Shown piece by piece: positions 1 through 11,313 of a DNA stretch of 64,000 nt. The notes under the pieces were generated by a model that worked only from the letters and a program-made list of their open reading frames with translations, ran no database searches and was not told the origin of the DNA. The DNA comes from Mugil cephalus (taxonomy: Eukaryota > Chordata > Actinopteri > Mugiliformes > Mugilidae). How positions within the stretch are numbered: position 1 is the first letter of the stretch; every line of letters starts with the position of its first letter. Both the position numbers and the translations under genes were made by a program. Where the stretch lies: the NCBI RefSeq assembly GCF_022458985.1, contig NC_061770.1:39289599-39353598 (forward strand). The letters are read 5' to 3'.

Positions 1-1640
1 TGAGAGGGAGCTGAAGTTGTGGGTTTGTTGCTGGTTGTCCGTGAAGGTCTCGTGAACCCTGACTGAGTTTTTGAACATCCATCAGCGACATGTCTCTCGG
101 TCCTCTGAAGGACGTCGTTGTGCTCAAAGTATTTTAGTTTAAACAACAGGAAGCGGGTTTTGGTGTTGAGCTCCCCGTCGTCTCGGCTGCCTCACGGCTG
201 CTAGCAGACAGACTTCACCTCGGCAACGTGCTGCAGACTTTTCTGATCACTCTTCTTAATGTGCAACCCTCCCTCCCCATCTTCTTCCTCCTCCACTGTG
301 GTAACACACTGCAGGACTGCAATAAAGCTTTTTGCACATACATGGAAGCCTTTGAGTTGTGCCTCGCATCATCATCATCATCATCATCATCATCAGTTCA
401 TGTCACGGGTTTAAACGGGTTGTCGTTTTCTTTTCCATCGTCTTTTCATTTTCCCTTTGTAATTTCTGTGCTTAAGTGTCTGACGGTGAATTTTGTGTGT
501 GTTTGTCTTTTTTGTGTGTGTGTGTGTGACAGATCTGTTAGTTGTTACATTAAAAGCTGGTCTGAATTCAACCGTACCAGCTCTCTACCTACACTACCTG
601 CTTAGTCAATGATCCATTGAAGGGTGAAAAAATTCAAACAAAATTTAAACGAAAACATGTAATATATATAGATAATATATATGCGTTTGCTTCACAATCG
701 GGTTGATTTTGCTGGATTTTTTTTAAAGTCTTAAATTCTGTTTGTCGTTTGCATCGTCTCCACTTTTATTTCTCAAGAGACCCGCGTACTGTAGAGGACT
801 GATAGACATCCATGGAGATGGCAGTGGGGTCGCCATGCATCTGCATCTCACTTGAAATGTGTATATAGAAATAAATGATGGTTTTATTATAATAAAAAGC
901 TGTACACCTACAAGCGGGAGCTGCGTCGTGAGTCTTTTGGTGCACTTTTGAGTTTTTACTCTAAAAGGTTTTATCCACGCTTTTATTCTGAAAAGGTTAG
1001 TTTTCCTGTTTTTAGTGTAACCATGACAACCAGTGTGAAGCTGAAGTCAAACATCAGCCTAATAAATTCTCAAGTTGGAAATGCTTTTACGAAGTGGTAA
1101 AAAAAAACAAAAAAAACATCTTTGACCCATTATTACTTAAGGTGTTTTACATTTTAATAAACCTTTTAAGACCTTGACATCGTAATTAATGATGGCTATT
1201 TTCTATGTAGGGTTCACTTTAATGGTTTAATTTGATATTTTGGTGCAACTGAAGCGTGGTTTACCTCTGTAGAACGTAGACGCCGTGACCTATGTACATA
1301 GCCCTAGACTAAAGTCGAGGTATCTGAGCAGCCGCCATGAAGCTCTGACCTCCATCCAACAGAAAGTAGTGTTACAGAAAGTAACACATGTGCAAACATG
1401 ACTCCGTTGGACCAGTACCTCTGTGCACACTGTATATTTATAGCTTCAGTTTCCATGAACGTGACCTCCAGTAAAAAGGCATCACGTGAACCCAACAACA
1501 CCTCTACAAACTCTTAGTAGTCCATTTCTTTTAATTTATTGTCTGACTTCATATATTTCCGGGGCTGCAGAAACATGTCGCTTTCGTACTTTGAGTTGCA
1601 TCTCTGGGCTTACACCACAACTGCTGCATTTCCTCTGCAT
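1..1640. other. Gene-free left edge, possible 3' UTR
   Basis: No coding exon is convincing here. AATAAA-type signals near 870-895 follow a long T-rich stretch, so the first 900 bases could be the 3' untranslated end of a + strand gene lying left of the window; this is inference. A CAT/ATC microsatellite lies at about 368-393 and a TG-rich run at about 495-530. The short open frames that cross these runs are low-complexity. From about 900 to 1640 I see no gene. Confidence 0.4.
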
Positions 1641-1858
1641 TCACAGTCTAACCGAGTGGAAAGTTTCTGTCAGTCCCCTTTGAAACCACACAACCCTCAC
1701 CCCCCGCTCTCCTCCTCCCTTTCACACCAGTGACACTTGTTTTTTTTTTTTTCTTTTTTGATCTTAATAAGTCCAACACCTCACCACCTTTAGTTTAGAA
1801 GTCCTTTCACTGTGTAACCGTGGTGTTTATCTCCATCATCGAAGAATATCCAGTCGTC
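1641..1858 (+). promoter_or_regulatory. 5' flank and 5' UTR of chemokine gene 1
   Basis: This block recurs in front of every chemokine copy. It contains GGAAAGTTTC (1658-1667), one base off the NF-kappaB consensus GGRRNNYYCC, then a pyrimidine-rich tract, then a strongly conserved stretch from about 1780 (TTTAGTTTAGAAGTCC) to the start codon that is probably the 5' UTR. I see no canonical TATA box. The kappaB reading rests on sequence resemblance plus the known NF-kappaB control of many CC chemokines. Confidence 0.45.
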
Positions 1859-2413
1859 ATGAAAACCGCTCACATCCTCCTGCTCTGCATCCTGGGAGCT
1901 GCACTGTTATCTCCAGTGCTCTGCAACAGTAAGATTCCCTCAGATTGTTATGTTGATCAGAGGCGTCTCAGCTGGAGATGTACCAATACATGATATTTAA
2001 TTCTTATCTTCAGATTCCCTTGGTCCTGATGACTGCTGCTTCACCTACTACACAAGAAGAATACGGAAGGACTTGATCAAATCATATTACATGACTGATA
2101 ACCGCTGCCCCAAGACTGCAGCCATGTAAGTGATAAAAGATGAGATTAATGAGTAGAATGAGTCCTACTGTCACTATATGGATTTTAAAATAGTAATGGG
2201 CACAGTTTGAGCAACAATTTATTCTCTAATCTGTGTTTGATTACACTTACTTTACTCTAGATATCAATTTTTTCCTATTCTGTTTTTGATTATTTTTATT
2301 TAAATTTTCTCTGTTTCAGTTTGGTGACAGCAAGGTCTCGTCACATCTGCGTGGATCCGAGTGAAACCTGGGTTGCGGGCATCATGAAACACCTGGACGA
2401 GGGGTCCTTTTAA
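1859..2413 (+). CDS. CC chemokine gene 1, three exons, 91 aa
   Basis: Exons are 1859-1928, 2014-2125 and 2320-2413, with GT-AG borders and introns of phase 1 and phase 2, the usual CC chemokine layout. Residues 1-22 form a signal peptide ending SPVLC. The mature part has adjacent cysteines in DDCCF, a basic YYTRRIRKD stretch, a third cysteine in NRCPKTAA, the beta-strand ILVT, and the fourth cysteine in HICVDPSE, followed by the C-terminal helix WVAGIMKHLD. This is a secreted chemoattractant that would act through a G-protein-coupled CCR. CP..A.ILVT and ICVDP..WV fit the inflammatory CC branch, but I do not assign a subfamily. The start is the first ATG and sits in a context (CGTCATGA) shared by all copies. 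The 3' UTR probably ends near 2650-2660. Confidence 0.93.
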
Positions 2414-2689
2414 ACCTGCTGCCTGCTTCTCCGTGATGACGCCATTACTTCTTCTGCTTCTTCATTTACTATTGCAGCGCATTTAAGCGTGAGTTCGTTC
2501 ATTAACCTGCAGCTCAGTTAGTCATCAGAGATTTTTTTTTTTTCTTTCAGTCATTTTGAACCTGAACTGACTCACTGACAAAAAGTGTTTTTTGTGTGTG
2601 TAATGTTTCTTGGATGCTTTGTAATATCCTCCCTTGTAAACCTCATGCAAATACAAATATGAGTGCTGTGAAACCTTTGTCTCTTCTCT

Positions 2690-3370
2690 TCTTGACTCCT
2701 TCGAAGGTAGAAGATCTTGTTAGTTTTTGTTTGTCTTCCCGAAACGCGGCCTAAAATAAAAAGTCTTATAATTTGATGCTATTGACAAGAAAGATATTTT
2801 TTTCAATTTTGCAGTTGGACTCATATTTTGGACAGATTCATGAACTATATCACGTCCCGAGTCTCAACTTAAACTGGTTTAGATAAAGACAGGTTATAAT
2901 ATAAACTAATCCTGTGTTTTTTCCTGTTATTCAAATTCGAAGCTATGCTGATGATGCTTATCTGTATTTCTCAATCATTTTTAGTTTCATAACACTCAAC
3001 ATTTTTTACTTTTCCATACTCATATTTGTGTTTCACCTATTCTTTTATGTTCAGTTCGCTTCCTGAATACTAATAGAAAATAATAAGCTAGCAATTATTT
3101 GGAACTATATCAATGTAAGGATGACACCTATGAAATGACTATGACATCCTCACGTCCTGAGTCTCATTTGAAACTGGTTTAGATAAAGACGAGTTACAAT
3201 ATAAACTAATCTTGTGCATCGTATATGATGCAAATCGTAGCGATAGAGTGCAGTTCGAAGGATTGAGGCAGGAAATGATTCAAGGTATTTCGTGCATAGA
3301 CCGGTCAGGACTCCCAGGAAAGTTTAGGCTATGTTAATCCAAAAAAGCGTTGAATAAGGTCAGCTGGACT
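2690..3370. other. Intergenic, shared 3' flank of chemokine copies
   Basis: The stretch around 2680-2800 recurs after the relics at 7078 and 14258, and a looser version follows 9728 and 16622, so it is part of the duplicated chemokine unit. Two segments near 2830-2900 and 3150-3210 resemble each other (both contain AAACTGGTTTAGATAAAGAC), an internal duplication. No gene is seen. Confidence 0.5.
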
Positions 3371-3374
3371 TGTA

Positions 3375-3428
3375 GAATTTCTTCAAGACGTTTCGCCACT
3401 CATCCGAGTAGCTTCTTCAGGCTATGGT
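3375..3428 (-). mobile_element. Penelope-like element end fragment
   Basis: Read on the - strand this stretch carries CGGATGAGTGGCGAAACGTC, resembling the CUGAUGA...GAAA core of hammerhead ribozymes and a motif common in terminal repeats of Penelope-like elements. A second copy lies at about 17,780-17,900. The family is inferred from the motif alone. Confidence 0.4.
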
Positions 3429-3469
3429 GTTTTCAGTTTGTTTTATCGCCCCAGCTAATCTGGCCACTG

Positions 3470-4880
3470 ACGGTCTATGTATCCTCCGTCAAAGATGGAG
3501 AAGCTTGAAAGGATGATTAATTCATCAATCAGGAGATAACATGGTATCCCACGCTGCTTAAGCAGCACAGCCTTGTATGGGAAAGGCATACTGGAGCTCC
3601 CAGTAACTAAGCTGACAGAAGAATTTAAGTGTGGCAAGGCTAGATTAGAGATGACTCTCGCTCATTCGAAAGATCCAGTAGTTAGGTGTGCAGCGCCCAC
3701 GGTTAAAACAGGGAGGAAGTAGAATCTGAAAGATGCAGAAGCACAGGCCGCCCCCAGGCACAGGAATATCATAGGTCACGTACGGCAAGGGCGTGGAGGC
3801 CTGGGATTGTGTGCATGGAAACCTCTGTGGAGCAAGGTGTCAAGAAGAAAAGAGGAAGTTGTTAGTGGAGGAAATTCATAGGTGAGAGGGAGCAGAAAGA
3901 TGTACTAGGTGAGTGACAGTGGGTGAACGGGTAGAGTGTAGAGCAGGGCGGGCCAAAATTTTAATGCACAAAGTTGTGGGGCAGAATACTTTTTGGAGCA
4001 TTTGTTTATACAAAAAGTATAGCCATGTAAAGCACTTTTTGATTATGTTTTGGGGTTTGCATACTGTATGACCTTTCAGCACTTTGTTTTATCTTTATTT
4101 TTTATTTTATTTTTTAGAAAAGAAAAAAACACATTTGATAATATGAGTTGCAGTTTAAAAAAAAAAAAAATAGCAGTAGTGCCAGTAGTAGCATGTGGAT
4201 GCTGTGACTGCTGTCAGAAGAGCAGAGGGTGTTAACGGGTTCTGTCCTGATGGAGCATGGAGGCTAACGGGATTAAATTTATGATAGGGGGTTTTTATGA
4301 TGTGCTGCCATCTCTCCACAATCTAAACCAGTGGTTAGGGGAGGATTCTGCCTGCCCACTGTGTTCTAGTGTATGTACACTTAGCCACATTTTGACTGGT
4401 TTCAGGGTTAGTCTCTCCCAAGGGCAATATACCTGGCATCACAACCAGGTGCTGAAATGCTTAGCAACTGCCATTGAGGAAAAATGGGTAGAAGTAAATT
4501 CCTTATCTGCTAGAAGGGAGAATAGGTCTATTATGTTTGTAGGGGAGGAAGAAAAGGCCAGAAGCCAGTCAGACATAACGCAGTGCAGCTAAGGTTGACT
4601 TAAACGAACAGCTGATCTTCCCAGCGTAGATAGTGAGCATCTGACTGAGACTGGACCTGCTGTTGTGGTTGGAAGTATAGAAAGTAGTGTATTTTGTTGA
4701 GCTTACTGTCCTGTGGGAAGACAGAGTTAATGAGGCTAATGAGTACAAGTACAAGAGAGCTAGGTATGCAGAGATGGCAGCAGGAGCTGAGCAGTGTGGG
4801 TGGAGCGCCCATGTGTGGCCGGTGGAGATCGATTGCCATGGATTTGGGCTGAAATCCACCATTGTCCTCCTGTGCTAGCT
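3470..4880 (+). mobile_element. LINE fragment, C-terminal part of ORF (NeSL/R2-like)
   Basis: The + strand encodes pieces of a teleost non-LTR retrotransposon protein. From 3490 it reads KMEKLERMINSSIRR, then LELPVTKLTEEFKCGKARLE and DPVVRCAAPTVKTGRK, matching the domain after the reverse transcriptase. From 4257 it reads FMIGGFYDVLPSLHNLNQWL and CPLCSSVCTLSHILTG, a CCHH-like zinc-knuckle region, followed at 4687-4878 by VELTVLWEDRVNEANEYKYK. Frames are interrupted, and about 200 bases of unrelated sequence lie near 3940-4160. The part from about 4,390 rightwards is repeated at 12,240-12,730. Family assignment is from remembered motifs and is tentative; that it is a LINE is secure. Confidence 0.7.
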
Positions 4881-5689
4881 GGGCATTTGCGGGAGAGAAC
4901 AGAGGATCACAGTAAACAACATGTTCCTGGCAGTAGAGCGAGCAAGTGAGTGGCTGTGCCTGAGGAGGAAACACACTAGCTGGGGAGCATGCTACAGGTA
5001 AGGCTAGCTGAGTAGTTTTTAGTAGTTGTAGTAGGGCTAAGCTAATCACTCTGTTGAAAGCCACATGGTTGCCTGGTGGCTACGTGGAACAGGGTGACTC
5101 CAGGACACTGGAACTCACTGTTAAACCTTCTTGAGGTGTTGTGGGCCTAACCTAACATCTGTGAAGAGAGGTGCCCACTTGAAAAAAGCTAGTTAGTTAG
5201 TTAAAGCTATCTGGTGTCTCCTTGTTGGTTGCTGGTTGGTAGCTGACAGCCAGCCTGCTTGTCGGCTTTCCTTTTTTTTTTTTTCTTTTTGTAATTGGAC
5301 TGGGCTTCTAAATGTGTTTTGCCCTTGATCTTGGACGGAGAAGTGCTGGCTGACATGTAGCTGAATATGCCATCCCTTCTTACCTACTACCTACTGCTGT
5401 TGGCTAGGCTAGTTAGCTGGTAGCTGACTGCCAGCCTGTCGGTTTTTCAGTTGGACTGGACTTCTAAATGTGTTTTGTCTCAGATACTAAAATAAAATTG
5501 TTGTATTTAATATGTGTGTACTTGGTGTTTTGATAGGATAAGGAGTAAAATATGACGGTTATTTTAGCACAAATAAAGACATCAAGAAATAAGATGGCAT
5601 TTCCAAAATAATCTACAAACATGAAAATCTTGATGAGCATCAACTGGTTTGATCTTAACCATCAAATGCATGTGTAGTGTTTTTGTCCT

Positions 5690-5890
5690 CCACACTCTCA
5701 TGCTCCTCCTTCCAACTTCCCATTCTCCCAGAAATCACAGACTACATCCAGAAATCTAACCTGTCAACTGGACCCCCCTCCCCTCTCTGGTCCCCCTTAT
5801 TTCTGCTATGATCCACTCCTCTTTAACCACTGGAACTGTCCCTGCATTCTTCAAAACCACTGCCATTACCCAAGTTTTGAAAGAAATTGT
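5690..5890 (+). mobile_element. LINE-2-like reverse-transcriptase fragment
   Basis: The + strand contains an equivalent of SSLTTGTVPAFFKTTAI, the stretch just before the RT core in LINE-2-like elements of fish. It has no complete open frame. The homologous piece in the right duplicate is at 13,570-13,745. Confidence 0.6.
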
Positions 5891-6567
5891 CATATGTGTA
5901 TGTGAAAGTTTTAAAATGCATCGAAGTGAGGGACACATTACTTAAAATAAGTGAAATGATTCTATACGTGCTAGGTCACGTTACTTTGTCTTGGTCATGC
6001 TATGTGTAAGTGAAAAGGGTAATATGATGGCATTGTACATTGTATGACACTATTGTTCTAAATAAAAAATTTGATCACAAAAAATAAGTGAAATGATGTC
6101 ACAGTAGAACAAGAAAATGTGACTTGCTGAGATTTCTTAAAAAACGTTAAAGAATCGAGCCTCAAAGTACTCACAGACATCTCAGAACAAGTGTTTTTAT
6201 ACTGAAAACAAGTCGTACTGTGTTTGTACTGATACAAGGAAAATATTCAAGAATTGTTGTCTTGTAACATAGGAAGATGTCTTTAACTTCAACATAATAT
6301 GTTGTATCTTTAAACTACTACAGCTGCACTTGAAGCAAGTACTTTTTTACACGTTACATTTATGGTTTATGGTAATCTATGGTAATATTTCTCAAATAAT
6401 GTTCAATATATTACATAGACCAATACCATTAATAATCTGAAATCCCAGCACACATCTGAATGTCCACTGACCTAATGAATCATACTTTGAGCTGCATCTC
6501 TGGGTTAACCACTACAACCAACTATATTTCCTCTGCGTTCTGTCTGTATCGAGCGGAAAGGTTCTGT

Positions 6568-7078
6568 CGGAAGGACTTCATCGCCTCATATTACATGAGT
6601 GATAACCACTGCCCCAAGACTGCAGTCATGTAAGTGCTACAAGCTGTGATTAATAAGTAGAATGAGTACTACCAAAGGATATTTCTAGTCTGTTTGCATT
6701 TTTGCATTTTTTTTAAGTCATTGTGCAAAATGGTCACAAAAGTTATAAAACATGTCTATAATGCGTACATCTTCTATGTTAGCTTAATGAAGTCAGGACC
6801 TATCAACTTCATAGAAAACATTCATAGTAGTGTCATAAGTTAAAAAAATAAATAAATCATGTGTTGAGTTGTAACAAGTAAAATGATACATTCGTGATGC
6901 TAAATGATTTTGTATTTCTAATACTTATAATGCAAGGGCTCAAAAGTTATTTTTGATAAACAATCTCAATTTTCTCTGTTTCAGTTTGGTGACAGTAAGG
7001 TCTCGTCACATCTGCGTGGATCTGAGTGAACCCTGGGTTGTGGGCATCATGAAACACCTGGATGAGGGGTCCTTTTAA
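6568..7078 (+). pseudogene. CC chemokine relic, lacks exon 1 and the CC motif
   Basis: The promoter motif (GGAAAGGTTC at 6555-6564) runs straight into the middle of exon 2 at RKDFIASYYMSDNHC. A single deletion has therefore removed the start codon, signal peptide and both adjacent cysteines. The rest of exon 2 (to 6629, then GTAAGT) and all of exon 3 (6985-7078, ending EGSF and a stop) are still open and well spliced. Such a copy could not make a secreted chemokine by itself. Exon 3 is almost identical to that of gene 1, so the loss is recent or the exon has been converted. Confidence 0.88.
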
Positions 7079-7659
7079 ACCTGCTGCCTGCTTCTCCATG
7101 ATGACGCCTTTACTTCTTCATCAAACTATTTACTATTAAAATTCAACCAAGCATGAGTTTGTTCATTAACCTACAGCTGTTTTTTTTTGTTGTTTTTTTG
7201 TTGTTGTTTTTTTGTTCTTTTTCCTTTCAGTCATTTTGAGCCTGAACTGACTCACTGACAAAGGTTTTTGTGTGTGTAATGTCTCTCGGTTGCTTTGTAA
7301 TATCCTCCCTTATAAACCTCATGCAAATACAAATGTGAGTGGTGTGAAAACTCTGACTCGTCTCTTCTTGATTCCTTGGAAGGTAGAAGATATTCTAGTT
7401 AGTTTTTGGTTTGTCTTCCTCAGACACGGTCTAAAATATACAGTCTTCAATTTGATGGTATTGACAAGAAAGATCATTTTTCATTTGAACGCATTTCCTC
7501 TGATTTCTTATTGATGTGTGACTGAATTTTGCAGTTGGACAAACAGATTCATATAAATGTGAAATGTGTTACTGCAGATACACTCCGCTCTTTACTCAGC
7601 AATTATCTTCTCAGTAAGGAATAAAACATGACAATTGTTTTGGCACAAGATACAAAAAA

Positions 7660-7815
7660 AGACATCAAGAATCACAGACTACATCCAGAAATCCAAGCCA
7701 TCCATATATCAACTGGACCCCACCTCAACTGTTACGCAGATGACACCCAGCTCTACCTCACCACTAAACCCTCGTCCACTCTCCCACCCAGCTCTTCTCT
7801 GTCTATTCACTTCGC
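7660..7815 (+). mobile_element. LINE-2-like fragment with YADD box
   Basis: The + strand reads [20 protein letters not shown], the catalytic YADD motif and following residues of a LINE-2-like reverse transcriptase. Only about 50 codons remain. The duplicate copy is at about 14,795-14,940. Confidence 0.75.
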
Positions 7816-8175
7816 TACTAAATATTCCACAGTCAACTGTCAGTGGTTTTATTAGAAAGTGGAAGCAATTGGGAATGACAGCAACTCAACCATGACGTGT
7901 CAGACCGTGTAAAATGACAACATTCTGCAGAGTCAATCGCTACAGCCAACCTCCAAACTTCAGATTAGCTCAAGAACAGTGCATAGAGAGGGTTTCCATG
8001 GCAGCTGCATCCAAGTCATACATAACCATGTGCAGTGCAAAGTATCAGATGCAGTGGTGTAAAGTACACCACCACTGGACTCTAGAGCAGTGCAGATGTT
8101 CTCTGGAGGGACCCATCACACTTCTCCATCTGGCAATCTGATGGACCGATCTGGTGCAGTATTTCCACACACTTG
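7810..8175 (+). mobile_element. Tc1-like DNA transposon remnant
   Basis: Degenerate transposase sequence: the part near 7850 resembles the helix-turn-helix region, and 8040-8150 resembles the segment around WTLEQ and WQSDG. The order matches Tc1-like elements that are very common in fish. The duplicate near 14,940-15,090 has an internal deletion. No terminal repeats were identified. Confidence 0.6.
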
Positions 8176-8214
8176 ATGAACCACTACTAGTTTGCTGCAA
8201 TCACTCATTTTTGT

Positions 8215-8345
8215 GCCCCTCACCTCTTCATGTCTTCTAGGAGGCATGCGTGTTGTTGTTGTCATGTAATCAGCGATTAGTCGACTTCCTCCTTAAAGCG
8301 TCAAGCACAGCAGTAAAGTCGACTAGTAGGTCCAACCCCTAGTGT
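8215..8345. mobile_element. Short hAT-like terminal fragment
   Basis: The segment holds two TCGACT boxes (AGTCGACTTCC and AAAGTCGACTAG) and ends TCCAACCCCTAG, resembling terminal inverted repeats of hAT-type non-autonomous elements. It recurs at 15,120-15,248 in the right duplicate. Family is uncertain. Confidence 0.35.
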
Positions 8346-8979
8346 GAGCTGAAGAAGGCCCAGTAGGGTCAACACTTTCATGCTCATAGTTGGACTTTTT
8401 GGCTTTTTATGGTTGTTTTATATATAAATGTTCCAGATGTGTCTCAGGTATTAGGCTGCAGAGATTTATATAGAAAAAGTAGTGCCGTATCTGGTGTACA
8501 CTACAGCTACAAAGTACACCATCTTTATCAGTAGGGGGCCAATATTTCCATTCCTGTAAAGCACTTAACCTCAATTAATGTCTCAAAGCCAAATGTTTGG
8601 CCCGTGTATTTTCATAATATGTGAAAGTTTTCAAATGCATTAAACCGAGGGACACATTACTTAAAATAAGTGAAATGATCTGACAGTAGAACAGAATTTA
8701 ACTTGTTGAGATTTCTTAAAACGCATGAAAGTATCGAGCCTCAAAGGATCCACAGTCATCTCAGAACGATTTAGACTGAAAACAAGTAGTACTGTTTTTG
8801 TATTGATTCAAGGAAAATATTTTAAAAAAAATGTTGTCCTATAACTTAGGAAAGTGTCATTAAATTCACCAAAATATATTTAAATCAGTACAGCTGTACT
8901 TAAACCAAGGATGTAATATTCCTCAAATATGGATAAATATATTACAGAGAAAAATACCATTAAAGTTCTGAAATCCCAG

Positions 8980-9226
8980 CAAGAACTAAAGAACTAATAA
9001 AAATGTCGTTTGATGTAATGATCGTGCTTTGAGCTGCATATTTGGGCTAACCACAATTACATTTCCTCTGCGTTCACTCTAACCAAGTGGAAAGTTTCTG
9101 TTAACACCCCCTCCCCCGCCCCTTTTGACCTTGATAAGCCTAACACCTCACCACCTTTAGTTTAGAAGTCCTTTCACTGTGTAACCGTGGTGTTGTATCT
9201 CGTTCATCGAAGAATATCCAGTCGTC
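8980..9226 (+). promoter_or_regulatory. 5' flank and 5' UTR of chemokine gene 3
   Basis: GGAAAGTTTC lies at 9089-9098 in the context AAGTGGAAAGTTTCTG shared with the other copies. The conserved presumed 5' UTR (TTTAGTTTAGAAGTCC onward) leads directly to the start codon. Confidence 0.42.
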
Positions 9227-9728
9227 ATGAGGACCATTCACATCCTCCTGCTCTGCATCCTGGGAGCTGCACTGTTATCTCCAGTGCTCTGCAACAGTAA
9301 GATTCCCTCACATTATTATGTCAGTCAGAGGCATCACAGCTGGAGATGTATATATAATATAATAATGTTCTTGTAATAATGTTCTTTTCTTCAGATGGAT
9401 TTGGTCCTGATAAATGCTGCTTCGATTACTACACAAGAAGAATAAGGAAGGACTCTATCACCTCATATGTCAAGGCTCATAGCCACTGCCCCAAGGCTGC
9501 AACCATGTAAGTGATAAAAGCTGTGATTAATAATCCAAAGGCATTTCTTGTATGTTTAATGTCCTGGGCAATGTTTGTTAAATTGCACCCTCCCGCCCTC
9601 CACACTCAATATAAGTCATTGCCTTTTTTTTTTTTCATTTCAGATTGGTGACAAAAAGGTCTCGTTACATCTGTGTGGATCCGAATGAACCCTGGGTTTT
9701 GGACATCATGAAATACCTGGACCCTTAA
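9227..9728 (+). CDS. CC chemokine gene 3, three exons, 88 aa
   Basis: Exons are 9227-9296, 9395-9506 and 9644-9728. The signal peptide MRTIHILLLCILGAALLSPV is nearly identical to that of gene 1. The mature domain has DKCCFDYYTRRIRKD, SHCPKAAT, ILVTKRSRYICVDPNE and ends at YLDP. All four chemokine cysteines are present. It is three residues shorter than gene 1 because the EGSF tail is missing. SVNT: residues after the second beta-strand (ITSYVKAHSHC) differ from gene 1 (IKSYYMTDNRC), the kind of change expected in the receptor-contacting 30s loop. A polyadenylation signal AATAAA lies at 9993-9998. It is in the left copy of the 7.5 kb duplication; its counterpart is gene 5. Confidence 0.93.
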
Positions 9729-10099
9729 ACTTGCTGTCTGCTTCTCTGTTATGATGCTACGATGCTACATAAACCAACTATTTACTATTTACAATACTTA
9801 AAATGCATGAAGCGTCGAGAGTTCGTTCATTAACCTGCAGCTATGTTACAAGTCACACAAGATTTTATTTTTTTTTTTTTTGCTTTCAGTCATTTTGAGC
9901 TTGAACGGACTCACTGACAAAAAGAATGACTCTTTTTTTTGTGTAATGTCTTTTGGATGCTTTGTAATATCTTACTTTATAAACCTTGTGCAAATAAAAT
10001 TGTGAGCAGTGTGAAAACTTTGTCTCATCTCTTCTTACGCCTTCATTCAAAGCTATGCTGATGATGCTCACCTGTATTTCTCAGTTTACACAAGTCAGT

Positions 10100-11030
10100 T
10101 TTTAGTTTAATTTACTTCCATATTTGCAGTCACCTCAAAGTCGGACCAATTTCACCCACTGTCAAATTTAGAGCAGCAAAGAAATCAAATCATTGGGGTG
10201 AGCTGCGATGAAAATTAAGAGCGGTTCAGGTATTTGTTGAGAATGTTTCACACTCTGTTGCTCTGTAGGTCTATCCATTTGATGCAGAAAGTTATTCTTT
10301 CTGTATGGGTTGAAACACGCCCTGTCCAGTATGTCCATTCATACATCCTGGACAGGGTGTACCCATCATATAAGGACAGCTATTCCTCTTGTGTCTAAAC
10401 AAAGTCCTACTGATGCTACATGTCTCTGTGTTACTTTAGCCTTGACCTGTCGGATCAGATATTAAAACAATGAGGGCTGTGTAAATCAGACTAACTTTCA
10501 TTAAAACACATGGGATCATCTTCCAGGTAAGGCGCTTTGGTGACTCCAAATTATTTTTACTGTCTTATACGCGAAGCATGAAAAGGACTTTGTGTAACAC
10601 AAGTAAGATCAAAATGAAGTTTAGGATGAATTGAAAAATTGTTCTTGCATGTGTACCCGGTCTCTCGACCTCCAAGACAAAGACTTTGACATAAAGGACA
10701 TGAAGAACTGAGGTGGCATTTCCAACATAACCTTAAAAGCGTAACTCAACAATGTTTCAACAACACACAGTATTTTGTGGTCAGACAACTTGTTTCCTTG
10801 GTCCTACCCAGTATATTCTGCTCTACACTGCAGACACATAATGAGCCTAAGCTGAAAGTGGTTGATACATGCACTTTGTTATTTAATGTCAACCCTATGC
10901 TAATGATGTTTGCCTGTATTTCTGATTTTAAACCAGCTAGGCTAATTTCTGTTACAAGCACTTACTTGATTTTTAATGAGTCATTTGGGTTTTATTAAGG
11001 TTATACAGTTATTTACTGCAAGAAAGTTCT
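10100..11030. other. Intergenic segment shared with 17,170-18,070
   Basis: No gene is seen. The sequence aligns by eye with the right duplicate (for example CCTCTTGTGTCTAAA at about 10,386 and 17,350). Several poly-T and AT-rich runs are present. Confidence 0.5.
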
Positions 11031-11313
11031 GGGTTTGAATCCATTGTGTGGATGTGGATGTTCTCCTTGTGTCTGGTGGGTTCTCTCCAGGTACTCTGGT
11101 TTCCTCCCACTGTCCAAACAGATGCTTGTTCAATTCATTGGTGATTCTAAATTGACCGTAGGTGTGAGTGTGAATGGTTGTCTGTCTTTCTGTGTTAGCC
11201 CTGAGATAGACTGGAGACCAGTCCAGGGTGTACCCCACCTCTCACCCAATGACAGGTGGGATAGGCTCCATTCCCCCGTGACCCTTCAGAGGACAAGACG
11301 TTATAGAAAGTGA
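11030..11313 (+). repeat. Teleost SINE-like repeat, nearly full copy
   Basis: The order GGGTTTGAATCC, GGGTTCTCTCCAGGTACTC, TTCCTCCCACTGTCC, GATTCTAAATTGACCGTAGG, GTGAATGGTTGTCTG and GGGATAGGCTCC is that of a very common dispersed teleost repeat. Other pieces here are at about 18,970-19,105 (+), 20,228-20,405 (-), 29,757-29,850 (+), 31,795-31,925 (+), 37,568-37,832 (-) and 50,975-51,045 (-). It encodes nothing. Confidence 0.75.

Noticed and set aside
228-605. 125-codon + strand frame with a serine run
   Set aside because: The serine run is a CAT/ATC microsatellite, there is no family similarity and no splice or promoter context.
4600-5064. 154-codon - strand frame, with a counterpart at 12,665-12,913
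   Set aside because: It lies antisense to LINE C-terminal sequence, and the duplicate is open for a much shorter stretch.
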